From: Erinaceus europaeus
Taxonomy: Eukaryota > Chordata > Mammalia > Eulipotyphla > Erinaceidae
Direction: 5' to 3'
Length of the DNA stretch: 64,000 nt
Assembly: GCF_950295315.1 (NCBI RefSeq)
Contig: NC_080171.1
Coordinates: 98,019,445 to 98,083,444, forward strand
Both the position numbers and the translations under genes were made by a program. Of this stretch, positions 8,891-19,129 are shown piece by piece. Position 1 is the first letter of the stretch; the number at the start of each line of letters is the position of its first letter. The notes under the pieces were generated by a model, which worked only from the letters and a program-made list of their open reading frames with translations, had not been told where the DNA came from and did no database searches.

Positions 8891-9112
8891 GGGGCCGGGG
8901 TAGTGGCACATTTGGTTGAGTGCACACATCACACTGCGTAAAGACTCAGGTTTGAGCCCCCGGTTTCCACCTGGAGGAGGAAAGCTTTGTGAGTGGTGAA
9001 GCAGTGCTGCAGGTGTCTCTATGTCTGTCTCCCTCTCTGTCTCCCCCTACCCTCTTGATTTCTGGCTTTCTTTATCCAATAAATAATAATAATAATAATA
9101 ATTTAAAAAAGG
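8891..9112 (+). mobile_element. SINE-A2 copy with target duplication
   Basis: Full-length: GGGGCCGGGGTAGTGGCAC head, GGTTTGAGCCCCCGG B box, GTGAGTGGTGAAGCAGTGC, CTCTTGATTTCTGGC and an (AAT)n tail. Flanked by the 9-bp repeat ATATAATCT at 8882-8890 and 9113-9121. Confidence 0.9.
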
Positions 9113-9119
9113 ATATAAT

Positions 9120-9480
9120 CTTTATTTTATGTCTCTCTGAAGACCTGTGTCACCATCACCACTCTTAAAGACATAGAACATTTTTAGCACCCAGGTCCAG
9201 GCCTCCTCTTCCCTTATTTTCACAACAAGTCAGATTTGTCTTGTCTGTTCTTGAACTTTGCATAAATGAAACCACAGAACCTGGTGATTCTTGATCTAAA
9301 TTTCAGTATGTATTGAAGTTTTTTTTTTTGTTTTGTTTTGGTGACCATGTACTATTTCATCATGTTACTACAGACCTGTGTTGCCTTAATAATAGGGATA
9401 TGTTCTCAGAAGCATGCTGCATGGTTATTGTTGTGTGAAGATCATGGAATATAAAAACAAAGTTAGATGGTAGAGTCTAG
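9120..9480 (-). mobile_element. Ancient L1 3' region and a second old repeat
   Basis: CACCATCACCACTC, ATAGAACATTTTTAG and CATAAATGAAACCAC follow the order of old L1 3' UTRs in antisense. From about 9380, ATAGGGATATGTTCTCAGAA and TGTGTGAAGATCATGG match another widely spread mammalian repeat whose name I cannot give. Confidence 0.5.
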
Positions 9481-10140
9481 TGTACGCAGGGGTCAGCATG
9501 GTGCATATGATTGATTATTAACTAAGTCATGGTTGTGCACATTTCATCCTCTCCACTAGTCCAGGCCGGTTTGAGCATACAGAGAGGTTTGTATGGTGCT
9601 CCACGCCCTGGAAAACCATGGTGACTTTCTGTTTCTTTGTGACCAATATGGAGGGAGAGTTGGTCTATCTATCACCAGGAGAACTTGTGAACTCTCACTG
9701 CTGCCATTTGCCATGTGACGTTTAACCATCTTTTATACCCAGGCCTTATCGTACAACCAGCACCTCCCAGCCCAAAGCTCAGAACTCTAAAATCTCCACT
9801 GTTCACCCTGGGACCGGAGGGCCTGGTTGGAGGGGGCCCAGGGTGGGGGTGGGGTGGGGTTAGTCTGGGAAGCTGGTCCAGGAAATGGGAGTACGTTTGG
9901 AGGAAAGCCAAAATGTAGCAATGGGTCAGACAAAGCCCTCCTCTCTCAAAAAGCTTCCTGTGGTGAAGGAGGAGGATAGGGGGCCAGCAGGAAGCTTCCC
10001 AACCCTTCCCAAGACTTTGAGCACATTAACCCTGCACAAAGGGTTGGGGGTTACCGGGAGGATCATACACAAGGGCTGTGCCAAGTGGAAATCTGCATGG
10101 AGAAGGGAGGCAGAGCCCTGGGGATGGGCCAGGCCTTTTT
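9481..10140. other. Single-copy sequence
   Basis: No repeat signature recognised and no convincing coding frame. It is GC-richer around 9780-9870 with a G-rich plus strand (GGGTGGGGGTGGGGTGGGG), which could fold as a G-quadruplex. Confidence 0.45.
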
Positions 10141-10164
10141 TTCTTTCCTTTCCCCCCTTTCTTT

Positions 10165-10173
10165 TTTCCTTTA

Positions 10174-10223
<50 letters not shown>

Positions 10224-10550
10224 GCCTCCAGGGTTATCACTGAGACTTGGTGCCTGCATCATGAATCCACTGCTTCTGGAGGCCATTTTTTCCCATTTTG
10301 TTGCCCTTGTTATTGTCATTATTGCTATTGTTGCCATTGATGTTGTTGTTGTTGGATAGGGCAGAGAAAAATTGAGAGAGGAGGGGAGACAGAGAGAGGG
10401 AGAGAAAGACAGATACCTGCAGACCTGCTTCACCAATTGTGAAGTGACTCCCCTGCAGGTGGAGAGCTGGGGGCTTGAACCAGGATATTTACTCTGTTCC
10501 TTGAGCTTTGTACCATGTACGTTTAACCTGCTATGCTACCGCCGGACACC
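10165..10550 (-). mobile_element. SINE-A1 copy with Vingi tail and expanded TTA tail
   Basis: Antisense: a (TTA)n stretch at 10175-10223 replaces the usual A-rich tail, followed by GCCTCCAGGGTTATCAC (Vingi tail), GCATCATGAATCCACTGC (junction), GTTGTTGTTGGATAGG, CACCAATTGTGAAG and a tRNA head ending GCTACCGCCGGACACC. All parts of the head-plus-tail design are present. Confidence 0.92.
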
Positions 10551-10740
10551 CTTTTCTTCTCTTCTTTTCTCTTCCCTTCCCTTCCCTTCCCTTCCCTTCC
10601 CTTCCCTTCCCTTCCCTTCCCTTCCCTTCCCTTCCCTTCCCTCCCCTCCCCTCCCCTCCCCTCCCCTCCCCTCCCCTCCCCTCCCCTCCCCTCCCTTCCC
10701 CTCCCCTCCTATCCCCTCCCTTCTCTTTCCTTTTCTTTTC
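10551..10740. repeat. Pentanucleotide pyrimidine array (CCCTT)n then (CCCCT)n
   Basis: The array is about 165 bp and switches abruptly near 10641 from TTCCC units to CTCCC units, i.e. one base per unit changes from T to C. Apparent proteins here (Ser-Leu-Pro-Phe/Pro repeats) are artefacts of the array. Confidence 0.95.
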
Positions 10741-10950
10741 TTGTCACTGGGGCATCCAGGAGATGCTTTTAGATAGGTAGGGAAGAGAGAAATCACACCA
10801 CAACACTGAAGCTTCCTCCCCTGTTGTGGGCCCCCCTCCAATCTTGGTGGCACGCATGGCAAAGTAGGCGCACTGTTCAGGTGAGTTATCTTCTTGGCCT
10901 CCAAAAGTCAGTCTTTTCAGGGGATTGATAGGACCAGGCAATCCACGCAG
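10741..10950 (-). mobile_element. SINE-G copy
   Basis: SINE-G is a tRNA-like family recognised by, in antisense, GAAGAGAGAAATCAC, CAACACTGAAGCTTCCTCC, a CCTGTTG region, GGCACGCATGGCAAAG and CAGGTGAGTTATCTT. This copy is diverged. Other likely copies are at 22314-22410, 29291-29445 and 60700-60960. Confidence 0.6.
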
Positions 10951-11054
10951 GAAGGACTCATACCTCTCTTAGGCATTGTTGAGCAGTTTGTGAGATACCA
11001 GTTCCCAGATGTCCCTGTGTAAATGTTCAGAAGGTGTGCTATTGCTCCTTCTTA

Positions 11055-11345
11055 CTTGCCATCATAGTTATTGCTAAGGCTCGGTGTCTGCATCACAAAG
11101 CCACAGTTCCCAGCATATTTTTTTTACTATTATTTTTCTATTTTATTTTATTTTGGGTGGATACAGAAAGAAATTAAAAGGAAAGGAGGGGGGGGAGACA
11201 AAAAGGGAACACCTGCAGCATTGCTTCTCCATTCATGAAGTTTCTCCCCACTCTTCCCCCTGAAAGTGAGGATGAGGGACTTGAACTTGGGTCCTCAGGC
11301 ATAGTAACATGTGTGTTCTACTGGGTGCTCTACCACCTGTGCTCA
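11055..11345 (-). mobile_element. SINE-A copy with Vingi tail, old
   Basis: Antisense: ATAGTTATTGCTAAGGCTC, GTCTGCATCACAAAGCCAC (junction), ATACAGAAAGAAATTAAAAG, CACCTGCAGCATTGCTTC, TTGAACTTGGGTCC and CTACCACCTGTGCTCAC. Many substitutions compared with other copies, so an early insertion. Confidence 0.8.
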
Positions 11346-11654
11346 CTGCTATCCTTTGATAAATAATGTAAAGACTGAAAGAGACGAGATGGTGAGGCCC
11401 CGAATCTAGTTCTGCCATTCAGCACCCCCACATCACAGACAATGGCAAGAGTGTTGGTTCCATCTACAGACAACACCTTCCAATCCTTTCCCACTCCATC
11501 TCCCTGTCCCCTCCCTCATCTCATGTCTCTGCCTCTCTCCGTGATGCTGCAGCCCTGGAATCATAGCTGCTGGGGGCTCATGCTCATGCTTCCACACGTG
11601 GTCTTGCAATCTGCTCTCAGGATCAGAGGGAGCTTTTCTACCATTCGCCACACT

Positions 11655-11860
11655 GGGGCCAGCAGAACAGCTTACTTGGATAGTGCGCTGCTTTGCCACG
11701 TGAGCGACCCAGGCTTGAGCTGGCCCCCACCAGGTTGAAGGAAACTTTAGTGCTATGGTCTTTCTCTCTCCCTCCTTTTCTCTGTCTGTCTGTCTGTCTC
11801 TAGCTGGAAAAGTCATCCTAGAGCAGTGAAAGTCCAGTGATGATAAATAATAATAATAAG
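11655..11860 (+). mobile_element. SINE-H copy
   Basis: SINE-H pairs with 13433-13626: shared CAGCTTACTTGGATAGTGC / CAGCTCACTTGGGCACTGTG, GCTTTGC, GACCCAGG / GACCTAGG, CCACCAGGTTGAAGGAAACT / CATCACACTGAAGGAGACT, then CT-rich and (A)AATAA tail. It has a tRNA-like layout but a weak B box. Confidence 0.65.
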
Positions 11861-12179
11861 CCACACCCATCAGTCCTCTCTCAGAGCCCCCCATGGAGCT
11901 CAAAGATAACATCTTGACAGTAACATCTCTCACCTCTCTCCAGTCACTCTCCTCTATGCTCTAGGCCCCCTGCTCTCCCAACTGCCGGGTCCCTTCCTGT
12001 CTGAGGTTCTCTGCACCCCTATTTATGCTGTCTGGATATTTCCATCCCCTTATCTCTATGTGGCTGTTCCCTCTGTGTTGTTCATCGAAAATGCCACCCT
12101 ATTGACCAAAACTGACCCACGAATCTAAAATAACTATTGCTTACCGCTTCCCTAGATTTATTTTATGACAATACCTCTA
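11861..12179. other. Single-copy or very old repeat sequence
   Basis: Nothing I can name with confidence; the stretch 11940-12080 has the CT-rich style of an L2 3' region but is too diverged to assign. Confidence 0.35.
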
Positions 12180-12330
12180 GCCCTCTGAAATTTCGGTAGC
12201 CACTTACTTATCGCCTGTGTATTGGGTGCCAGCCCCCTGTACCCCCATGCAAGCTCTCTGAGTGAAGGGATTTGTCTTCCCGGCAGCTAAAGCAATGTCT
12301 AGCACACAGTGGGCATTCAACAGATCACAG
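12180..12330 (+). mobile_element. L2 3'-end fragment
   Basis: GCAAGCTCTCTGAGTGAAGG, ATTTGTCTTCC, AGCAATGTCTAGCACACAG and TGGGCATTCAACAG follow the familiar L2 3' end order (AAGCTCC, GGGCAGGGA, CCTAGCACAG, AGTAGGCACTCAATAAAT). This is an ancient mammal-wide repeat. Confidence 0.7.
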
Positions 12331-12493
12331 GGACTGAGGAACAAATGGTTGCTAATGGTGTGGTGGAGACAGGAACAGAAGACAATGGAGGCCAGAGATG
12401 AGAGGGGGCTGAGTGAGGATGGACCAGGTCCCTGTCCACATGTCTTTGGTTAGTGGACACTTTGCCTTTCAAGAACTCTGTGTCCAGATTAGA

Positions 12494-12497
<4 letters not shown>

Positions 12498-12549
<52 letters not shown>

Positions 12550-12565
12550 CACACGCATGCATGTG
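12498..12565. repeat. (GT)n microsatellite with GC/CA end
   Basis: About 22 GT units, then GCGCGCGCACACGCATGCATG. Alternating purine-pyrimidine throughout, so Z-DNA-prone. Confidence 0.97.
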
Positions 12566-12659
12566 TGGTGGTGGTGGTGGGGTGTTGCTGTCTGTCAAAG
12601 GGCTCTCTCTGAGAATTCTCCAGCCTTACAGTAAACACCCTTGGGTTCCCACCACAAAG

Positions 12660-12880
12660 GCCAGTTTAATATCCAGTTTAAACTTTGCAGACTCTGTTTA
12701 AACACTTCAGCACCTCCTCATCCATTCTGCTCCTCACTGAAAATAAAAATATTTTGGTACTGCAAGGAGAAGCAAATATTTGACACCACCTGGCATTTTT
12801 CAGTGCATTAATTAACAATTTGATGAATAAATATTGCTGTGTAAATCAACACTTGCTCCTCAATGATTAAAAGCCAAGTC
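12660..12880. promoter_or_regulatory. Candidate conserved non-coding block
   Basis: Repeat-free, AT-rich, with homeodomain-type words TTAATTAAC and ATTTGATGAATAAATATT. No coding frame. Conservation is a guess from style; an alignment of mammals over this interval would settle it. Confidence 0.4.
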
Positions 12881-13109
12881 CAGTGCTAATGGAGCCCCCA
12901 CTCCCAGCCTAATCCCAGTGTCTGTTCCAGCAAATTTGGCCTTTTGCTTTGTGACTGGAAGAGAGACAAGTGTTCCCTGAAATTCACTTTGAAGAGAAGG
13001 AGGAGGCAGGAAGTGCCAGCAAGGATCTAGAGGGCTATGGGCACCCACAGCCTTCCCAGGGATTCTGCAGATGGCTGGGATGCATGTGGGCAGTAGACTT
13101 GGTCAGAGT
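12881..13109. other. Single-copy sequence
   Basis: Moderate GC, no repeat or coding signature seen. Confidence 0.4.
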
Positions 13110-13320
13110 TTAGTGATGAGAATGGTAGTATGGAGTAGTGGCTACATGTATGGAAAAGAAGCCCAGGTCAACCACCTGCTGGCAAGGCACTTCACCCCTC
13201 TAAGTCTCATCTATAAGATGGGTTAATAAAAGTCCTGCCTCATACGATTGTTCAGAGGAAAAATGAATTTGGAATGGGTGTATTTAGCCCACAATGTGCA
13301 CTCAGCAAGTACTGATAGTT
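13110..13320 (+). mobile_element. MIR fragment
   Basis: GTGGCTACATGTATGG, GGCAAGGCACTTCACCCCTC, AAGTCTCATCTATAAGATGG, AATAAAAGTCCTGCCTCAT, then TGTGCACTCAGCAAGTACTG. This is the MIR core and 3' order (CTTAACCTCTCTGAGCCTCAGTTTCCTCATCTGTAAAATGGG) with many changes. Confidence 0.85.
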
Positions 13321-13432
13321 GGCGGTTCTTGTCATTTTGCTTCTGGGTGACTTGCTTTGTGACTAATCTCGCTCTCATCCCAAGGCTCTTTCCCAGTGTT
13401 GCCAAGCCAAAGAAGGGGTGGATGGAGTATTT

Positions 13433-13593
13433 ACCTATCAGCAGGCTGACAGGGCAGCTCACTTGGGCACTGTGCCACTTTGCTGTGTGTGTGACCTAGG
13501 TTTCAGTTTGGCCTCCATCACACTGAAGGAGACTTTACTGCTTGTAGTCTCTTTCACTTTTTCTTTGCCACATTGTCTCTCTGTCTTTATCTA

Positions 13594-13624
<31 letters not shown>

Positions 13625-13626
13625 AA
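13433..13626 (+). mobile_element. SINE-H copy with (AAAT)n tail
   Basis: Partner of the copy at 11655-11860. CAGCTCACTTGGGCACTGTG, GACCTAGGTTTCAG, CACACTGAAGGAGACTTTAC, then a tail of about eight AAAT units at 13594-13626. Confidence 0.7.
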
Positions 13627-14419
13627 TAGCCCATTACCTTTGTCTAGCCTTTGTTCAAATTATCCTTCTGGCCTGTGAAGCTGAATGCTAATAACCAAAT
13701 GTGAGCCCTCCTAGGCTACAGCTCGAATGGGGTGGAAGGAAGGAGGCAATGATGGCCCAGTAGATTGGAGTGTTTAAAACCAGGCTGCAAGAGGGACATT
13801 TTCTTTCCCAAGCTGTGTGGTCTCAAACCTGGGGCATCCACAGACTTTAAGGTAGATGGGAAGGCAAGGCTGGTGATTCAGAAGGGCAACCTGAACAGTC
13901 TGAAAGGGACAGGGACAACTAGATGGTGAAGCAAGACTTGTGTCTAATTGCTTCCCCTCTCACAATGTCAGGACATTATTGCAGGGATGTAAAGCTGGGA
14001 CACACACAGAGTCTATGTATCACCAGGAACACAGGCAATATCGACCCCAGCGCATTAGAAGAATGTATGCTGGTGTTGGAGGAGCCTGGGGAAGGGGATG
14101 CTATTTGTGGGACTTGTGAAGGGGGGCAGAGAGGGGGAAAGGGAGGAGGATGGAAAGGGAGAGAGAGGGAGAGTGAGAGGGTAAGGAAGAGGGAGAGGAA
14201 AAAGGAGAGGGAGAGAGAGAGAGGAAGAAGGAATTTTAAAAGGTGACAGAAAAAGTAAGTAACATACTAAATACTGCAGAGAAATGGAATGTATGATTTA
14301 AAAGATGAATCTCAATTTTTCTCCATTATTCAAAATTAAGGCATAAATTATTGAGTTAGCTTAGTAAAGAAAATACCTTTAACAACACAATGAGTACCAC
14401 CTCATTATGCTTCACTTCA
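13627..14419. other. Single-copy sequence with a purine tract
   Basis: No gene seen. At 14105-14235 the plus strand is almost all G and A (GGGGAAAGGGAGGAGG, GAGAGAGGAAGAAGG), a mirror-like purine tract that could form triplex DNA. The 107-codon frame over it is low-complexity and not credible. Confidence 0.5.
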
Positions 14420-16300
14420 GACTGTGTCCAGAGACATCAGGCATGGAATGTCAACCCTCCAGCCTCATTACTCGGGTGAGACCTTTCTCACCCGAGAAAT
14501 GGAATTCTCTAATTCCATTCCAGGTGCTTCACTTCCTAGCAAAATCCCAAAACCTAGGTATAGACCAGGTCCTGTGAGATAAAGCATATGTTCACATGTA
14601 TCCATAAATTAGGGCAAAATATATACCTGAAAGCAAAAGTACACAATAGTCTACAGTGAGTCAGTATGAAGTTCATAATGAAATAGTATCTACTTAGACT
14701 TAGATACCCTCCTCACCTATTTCCTATTATACTTCCCTCACTCTTTCCCAAGCTCTCCTTATCAAAGCAAAAACTGCAAAAGCTGAATAAAGGTAAGAGA
14801 CTGGCACACTTTAACAATGACTCGTTAGTCATTATCAGGCCACCCCATCAGCTGGGGCCCTATTCAGGAAGTCCTGAGATTCCCAGACATGATGGGCCTA
14901 GACCTTGAATAAATCCTTCTCTCCATTGTTACCGGTCATCTCTATCAGGAACAACAAAATAGACCCCTTGTGGGCCCCCAGTAGGACCTTGCCCTCAACT
15001 TGGATCAACAATGGTAGAGAATGCTCCATCCTCTGAAGGGAAGCTGGACAACATACTCTATGCTACACCTGAGGAAGATGGGTCCTGATATTGGGGCAGC
15101 ATGGAATGTTCCTACTCATGACCAGAGAATGTGAGCTCAGATCTACAGGGATGCAGAGGTCACATAGGCTCCTAAGCTGAATATGGATCCCAAACCACAT
15201 CAAATCAATGGGGTTTACAGTCAACAGTATTTATACACCTTTTTCATATTTGGGAGATGCTTTCTTCCCTGATGCAGCTTTCTGGTTCTTTTTCCAGCCA
15301 TGACATCATCTCCCAAGACAATAACTAGGATCCACTGACATATCAGATTTCAGGCTCAGGGAACAAACAAACAAACAAATAAAAACAAGTATAGCCACAG
15401 GCCCTTTGGAATATAACTAAAATATGCCTACTAGCTATCTACAAAATGGAGACTTCCCAATTCTTCATCTGCACTACTCCAGCCTTTAGGTTCATGATTA
15501 GTCAACAACTTGTTTGGCTTTATATGCTAACTCTTTTTTCAGCTACCAGGTTCCAGATGCTAGCATGATGCCAACCAGACTTCCCTGGACAGACAACCCA
15601 CCAATGTGTCCTGGAGCTCTGCTTCCCCAGAGCCCTTCCCCACTAGGGAAAGACAGAGGCAGGCTGGGAGTATGGACCGACCTGTCAATGCCCATGTTCA
15701 GTGGGGAAGCAATTACAGAAGTCAGACCTTCCACTTTCTGCATCCCACAATGGCTTTGGGTCCATACTCCCAGAGGGTTAAAGAATAGGAAAGCTATCAA
15801 GGAAGGGGATGTGTTGTTAAAATTTCGGAAGGCTCTGGCCGGCCGGGTTGGCTTCGCGGGCGGGTAACAGAGACGTGGAGACAACAGCTGGGCAGGGAAG
15901 CTGTATTTCTTTATTCAGGAACAACGATTCATAAACTAAGACAAACTAATCACCAAACAGAACTCTGCTGTCTCTTTGCGGCGGCACAAGCACTCCCTCT
16001 TACTCTTGAACTCAGGAACTCTCCAACTCTAGAACTCTCCGAACTCAGGAACCCAGGAACTCTCGGACTCAGAACCCTCTCTCGGGGTTCCTTGGGGCGG
16101 GGCCAAGCAGGCCCACGAAATTAACAGGACTCATCCAATTCTCTTGGCGGGGAAGGGCTAGAACAAACCAATGTAAAGCATACGACAGGGATGGGATACA
16201 GAGTTCTGGTGGTGGGAATTGTGTAGACTGTACCCCTCTTATCCTATGATTTAGTCAGTGTTTCCTTTTTGTAAATAAATAAATAAATAAATTATATTAA
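14420..16300 (+). mobile_element. LINE-end D family copy, longest in window
   Basis: LINE-end D is a repeated unit with a fixed 3' end: CCACCAGGTTCCAGATGC, GGGAGTATGGACCGACCTG, GGAAGCAATTACAGAAG, CCCAGAGGGTTAAAGAATAG, then GGTGGTGGGAATTGTGT and a TTTCCTTTTT plus AAAT tail. Other copies: 18725-19110, 22195-22300, 26375-27055 (-), 30340-30850 (-), 53728-54640. Variable 5' ends with a common A-tailed 3' end are the mark of LINE 3' UTRs; hedgehog L1 is the likely source. A solo LTR splits this copy at 15812-16187. Confidence 0.78.
15812..16187 (-). mobile_element. Solo LTR of an endogenous retrovirus, inside LINE-end D
   Basis: This is a 376-bp unit with short inverted ends (TGTTGT to ACGACA) and a perfect 6-bp target duplication GGGATG at 15806-15811 and 16188-16193. 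The polyadenylation signal AATAAAGAAATACAGC reads on the minus strand. It contains imperfect repeats of GAACTC (AGGAACTCTCC, AGAACTCTCCGAACTC) that the 311-bp copy at 7799 has fewer of, which explains most of the length difference. No retroviral coding sequence is present. Confidence 0.9.
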
Positions 16301-16664
16301 AAGTAAATATACTAAAATACCATTTTTCTAGGTTTTGATTTCAAATTAACAGAAGCTAAATGTTGAGAAAAAAAAAGAAAATACCTTTAAATAGATTAAA
16401 ATGGGCAATAGTCAAAGGAATAATAAAAATAAAATTTCTCTTTAAACATTAAGTAAAGCTAGTGGGAAAAAACTCTGTAACTGGGTGAAATATTTACATT
16501 ACAAGGATTAAAGGGGGAAAATTCTTCTAAGTACCCACACAAGAAAAAGTTAGTAAAAGTCTTAATTAGAGATTGGGCTGTGTGAACAGAGGGCAGCTAT
16601 ATTTGTAGATCAGATTTAGATATTTTTTTTTGACTAGAAGGCCAAAAAAACAACAGCTATAAAT
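16301..16664. other. AT-rich sequence, unassigned
   Basis: A-rich plus strand without a frame; possibly diverged L1, but I cannot place it. Confidence 0.35.
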
Positions 16665-16898
16665 GTTCTTTTTTTTTTTTTTTTAGAAATGGAGAGAGGA
16701 GGGGAAGACAGAGAAGGGGAGAGAAAGAGAGACACCTGTAGACCTGCTTCACTGCCTGTGAAGTGATTCCCCTGCAGGTGGGGAGCCGGGGGCTTGAACC
16801 GGTATCCTTAGCCTGGGGCTTGAACCGGTTATCCTTACGCAGGTCCTTGTGCTTTGTGTCACGTGCGCTTAACCTGTTGCGCTACCGCCCGACTCACC
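16665..16898 (-). mobile_element. SINE-A1 copy with duplicated B box
   Basis: Antisense: poly-T, GAAATGGAGAGAGGAGGGG, CACCTGTAGACCTGCTTCAC, CCCCTGCAGGTGGGGAGCC, then the B-box section twice (GGGGCTTGAACCGG at 16789-16802 and again at 16815-16828, 26 bp apart), then a young-looking head GTGCGCTTAACCTGTTGCGC. The repeat includes TATCCTTA on both sides. Confidence 0.92.
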
Positions 16899-17129
16899 TA
16901 TAAATGTTCTTTTATGTAGTAGTACAGGAGTATCTGACTAAATGCTTGTGCAGAGACTCTGTTCGATCAGAGTTCCCAGAGGTACTCTATCATTTTTAGG
17001 ATGTTGATTTTCTCTGCAAGGATTCTGGTTATAAGTGGCCAAGTAGAGTAGAAATAAAAGCAAAATCCCCAAAATCACCAGAGTTTTCAAATATAACTAT
17101 AGGAATCCTACTGGTCAGAATACCATCAC

Positions 17130-17131
<2 letters not shown>

Positions 17132-17182
<51 letters not shown>
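17132..17182. repeat. (CA)n microsatellite
   Basis: About 25 uninterrupted CA units. Confidence 0.98.
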
Positions 17183-17184
<2 letters not shown>

Positions 17185-17499
17185 CTGTAAAGGAGGCTGG
17201 AAAATGTAATTTTCATTTTGAGAGACTATGTGACCTCACATTAGGATTCTTTTATTTTGAGAGAGGAGTATGGCTACATGGTAACATTCACCTCAGTTCT
17301 TTAAAACTAGAAATTGAAGATAAAAGAGGGGAGATCAGTAATTTTCTTCCACCTAGGAAAATTTTAAAACTCTTTTAACTAGCATTTGAGTTAAAGGGGA
17401 AATACAAGCAGAAATTGCAGAGTCTAGAAATCAAAGACAGTAGACTGCATAGTCACAATCTGTGGGGAGTAAGTACTGAGAAGAAATGCCATAAATACT

Positions 17500-18300
17500 G
17501 AACTCAACAAATAAGAAAGATAAAAACAGGACAATTTAACACCTAATCTTAAGAAATTAGAAAAGGAACAACATGACAAATTGAAGAGAAGAAACAAAAA
17601 GTTTATAAGAACAAAAGGAATTATAACCTAACAGAAAATAGAACTAATTACACTAGGGTACCAATAAAATAGATAAACCGCTAGATAATTTAGTTAGGAA
17701 AAAGAATATGAGAGTCTAAATATACAAAATGAGATATGATAAAGGAAAAACAACTACAGTGACTACAGTGAGAGGGAAGCACAGAATCATGAAACTGGTT
17801 TGCTCAGTTGTATAACAAAAAGCTTTACAAACAGAATGGAGTTGGTAACATTTCTTCTAAAACATAAATGACACAACCTGAGTAAGGAAAAGATAGAAAA
17901 TTTAAACATTTCTACACAGAAATTGTGAAAGTATCTAAAGGATTTTTTTTTCCTTAAAAATATGAGGCCCAGATGTTCTCACTTGGGAAATTCCATTAGC
18001 CATCTAGTAAATAGATAATTTTGGTATGATTAAGACTTGTTTCAGAACTTTATAAAGAGGGGAATTTTTCCTAATTATTTTAATAAAGCAAGGAGAACAC
18101 TGGTCCCCAAACACAAGAAAGATTTTACAATCAAGAGGCCGACAGTCACTTACAAAAAGCAATGCAACTGATCTTAAATACGGACTAGATAAACTGAATC
18201 TGACAGCGCATGAAAAGAAAAATGCTTGATGAAATCTACAAACTGCTTAATACTAGGCAATATAATAATATGTTAATTAAAGTAACATACCCAAGGAAAC
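17500..18300 (+). mobile_element. Old L1 ORF2 region, sense
   Basis: A-rich sense strand with AAGAAATTAGAAAAGGAACA, AATAAAATAGATAAACCGCT and AGAGGCCGACAGTCACTTAC in L1 ORF2 order, without open frames. Together with 19130-19560 and 20200-20960 it forms a scattered sense L1 block; whether they are one insertion is not clear, since the order of ORF2 segments is not continuous. Confidence 0.65.
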
Positions 18301-18383
18301 ATATTATCTTCTTTGCGGACACCAAGATTTTATTTTAAAAACATTGAGCATTCTTTTTTTTTAAAATAGAAATACCTTATAGG

Positions 18384-18625
18384 TTCGAGCCCCCGGCTCC
18401 CCACCTGCAGGGGAGTCGCTTCACAAGCGGTGAAGCAGGTCTGCAGGTGTCTGTCTTTCTCTCCTCCTCTCTGTCTTCCCCTCCTCTCTCCATTTCTCTC
18501 TGTCCTATCCAACAACAACAACATTAATAACCACAACAATGTTAAAACAACAAGGGCAACAAAAAAAAAAAAGGAAAATAAATAAATAAATAAATAAATA
18601 AAAACTTAATTAAAAAAAAAAAAAA
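18384..18625 (+). mobile_element. SINE-A1 copy, 5'-truncated within the B box, perfect 16-bp duplication
   Basis: The SINE starts at TTCGAGCCCCCGGCTCCCC, inside the B box, so the tRNA-like A box is absent. Body is close to consensus (GCTTCACAAGCGGTGAAGC). Ends with CAAGGGCAACAAAA and an (AAAT)n/A tail. Flanks: AGAAATACCTTATAGG at 18368-18383 and 18626-18641, identical over 16 bp. This is a young insertion by target-primed reverse transcription; without an A box it is unlikely to be transcribed by pol III. Confidence 0.96.
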
Positions 18626-18724
18626 AGAAATACCTTATAGGAATTCTGAAGGTATGGCTATGGAGAAGCAGCAGCTACATTTTGCTCTCCCTAATTAACT
18701 ACAAAAAACAACAATAATAACCTG

Positions 18725-19110
18725 AAACTTCAACTCACCAAGCCACAGACAACAAGTTGCAGATGCTACCATGACGCCATCTTGACTTCCCTGAACAGAC
18801 AACCTCACTAATGTGTCCTGGAATCTCACCTCCCCAGAGCTTTACTCTACCAGAGAAAGATAGAAATAGGCTGGCAGTATGGCTCAACCTGCCAATGCTC
18901 ATGCTCAGCAGAGAAGCAATTTCTACAATTTCTACAAGCCAGACCTTCCACCTTCTGAACCCCATAAAGAATTTTGGTCCATACTCCCAGAGGGATAAAG
19001 GATAAGGAACCTTCCAATGGGATATGGAACTCTGATGGTGGAAATTATATGAAATTGTTCCCCTGTTATCCTAAAATCTCATTGGTCATTATTAAATCAT
19101 TAATAATAAT
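18725..19110 (+). mobile_element. LINE-end D copy
   Basis: AGATGCTACCATGACGCC, ACTTCCCTGAACAGACAACC, AAGCAATTTCTACAATTTCT (small internal duplication), CATACTCCCAGAGGGATAAA, GATGGTGGAAATTATATG and an (AAT)n end. Confidence 0.8.
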
Positions 19111-19129
19111 AATAAAAGGAAACGCCTTA

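Noticed and set aside
10372..10904. Overlapping long frames rich in Ser, Leu, Pro, Phe (plus) or Gly, Arg, Glu (minus)
   Set aside because: They lie on the CCCTT/CCCCT array and a SINE; periodic repeats leave all frames open.
18330..18539. Small frames such as MLWLLMLLLLDRTERNGERRGR
   Set aside because: Recurrent translation of the SINE body in antisense; the same peptide appears at each copy.
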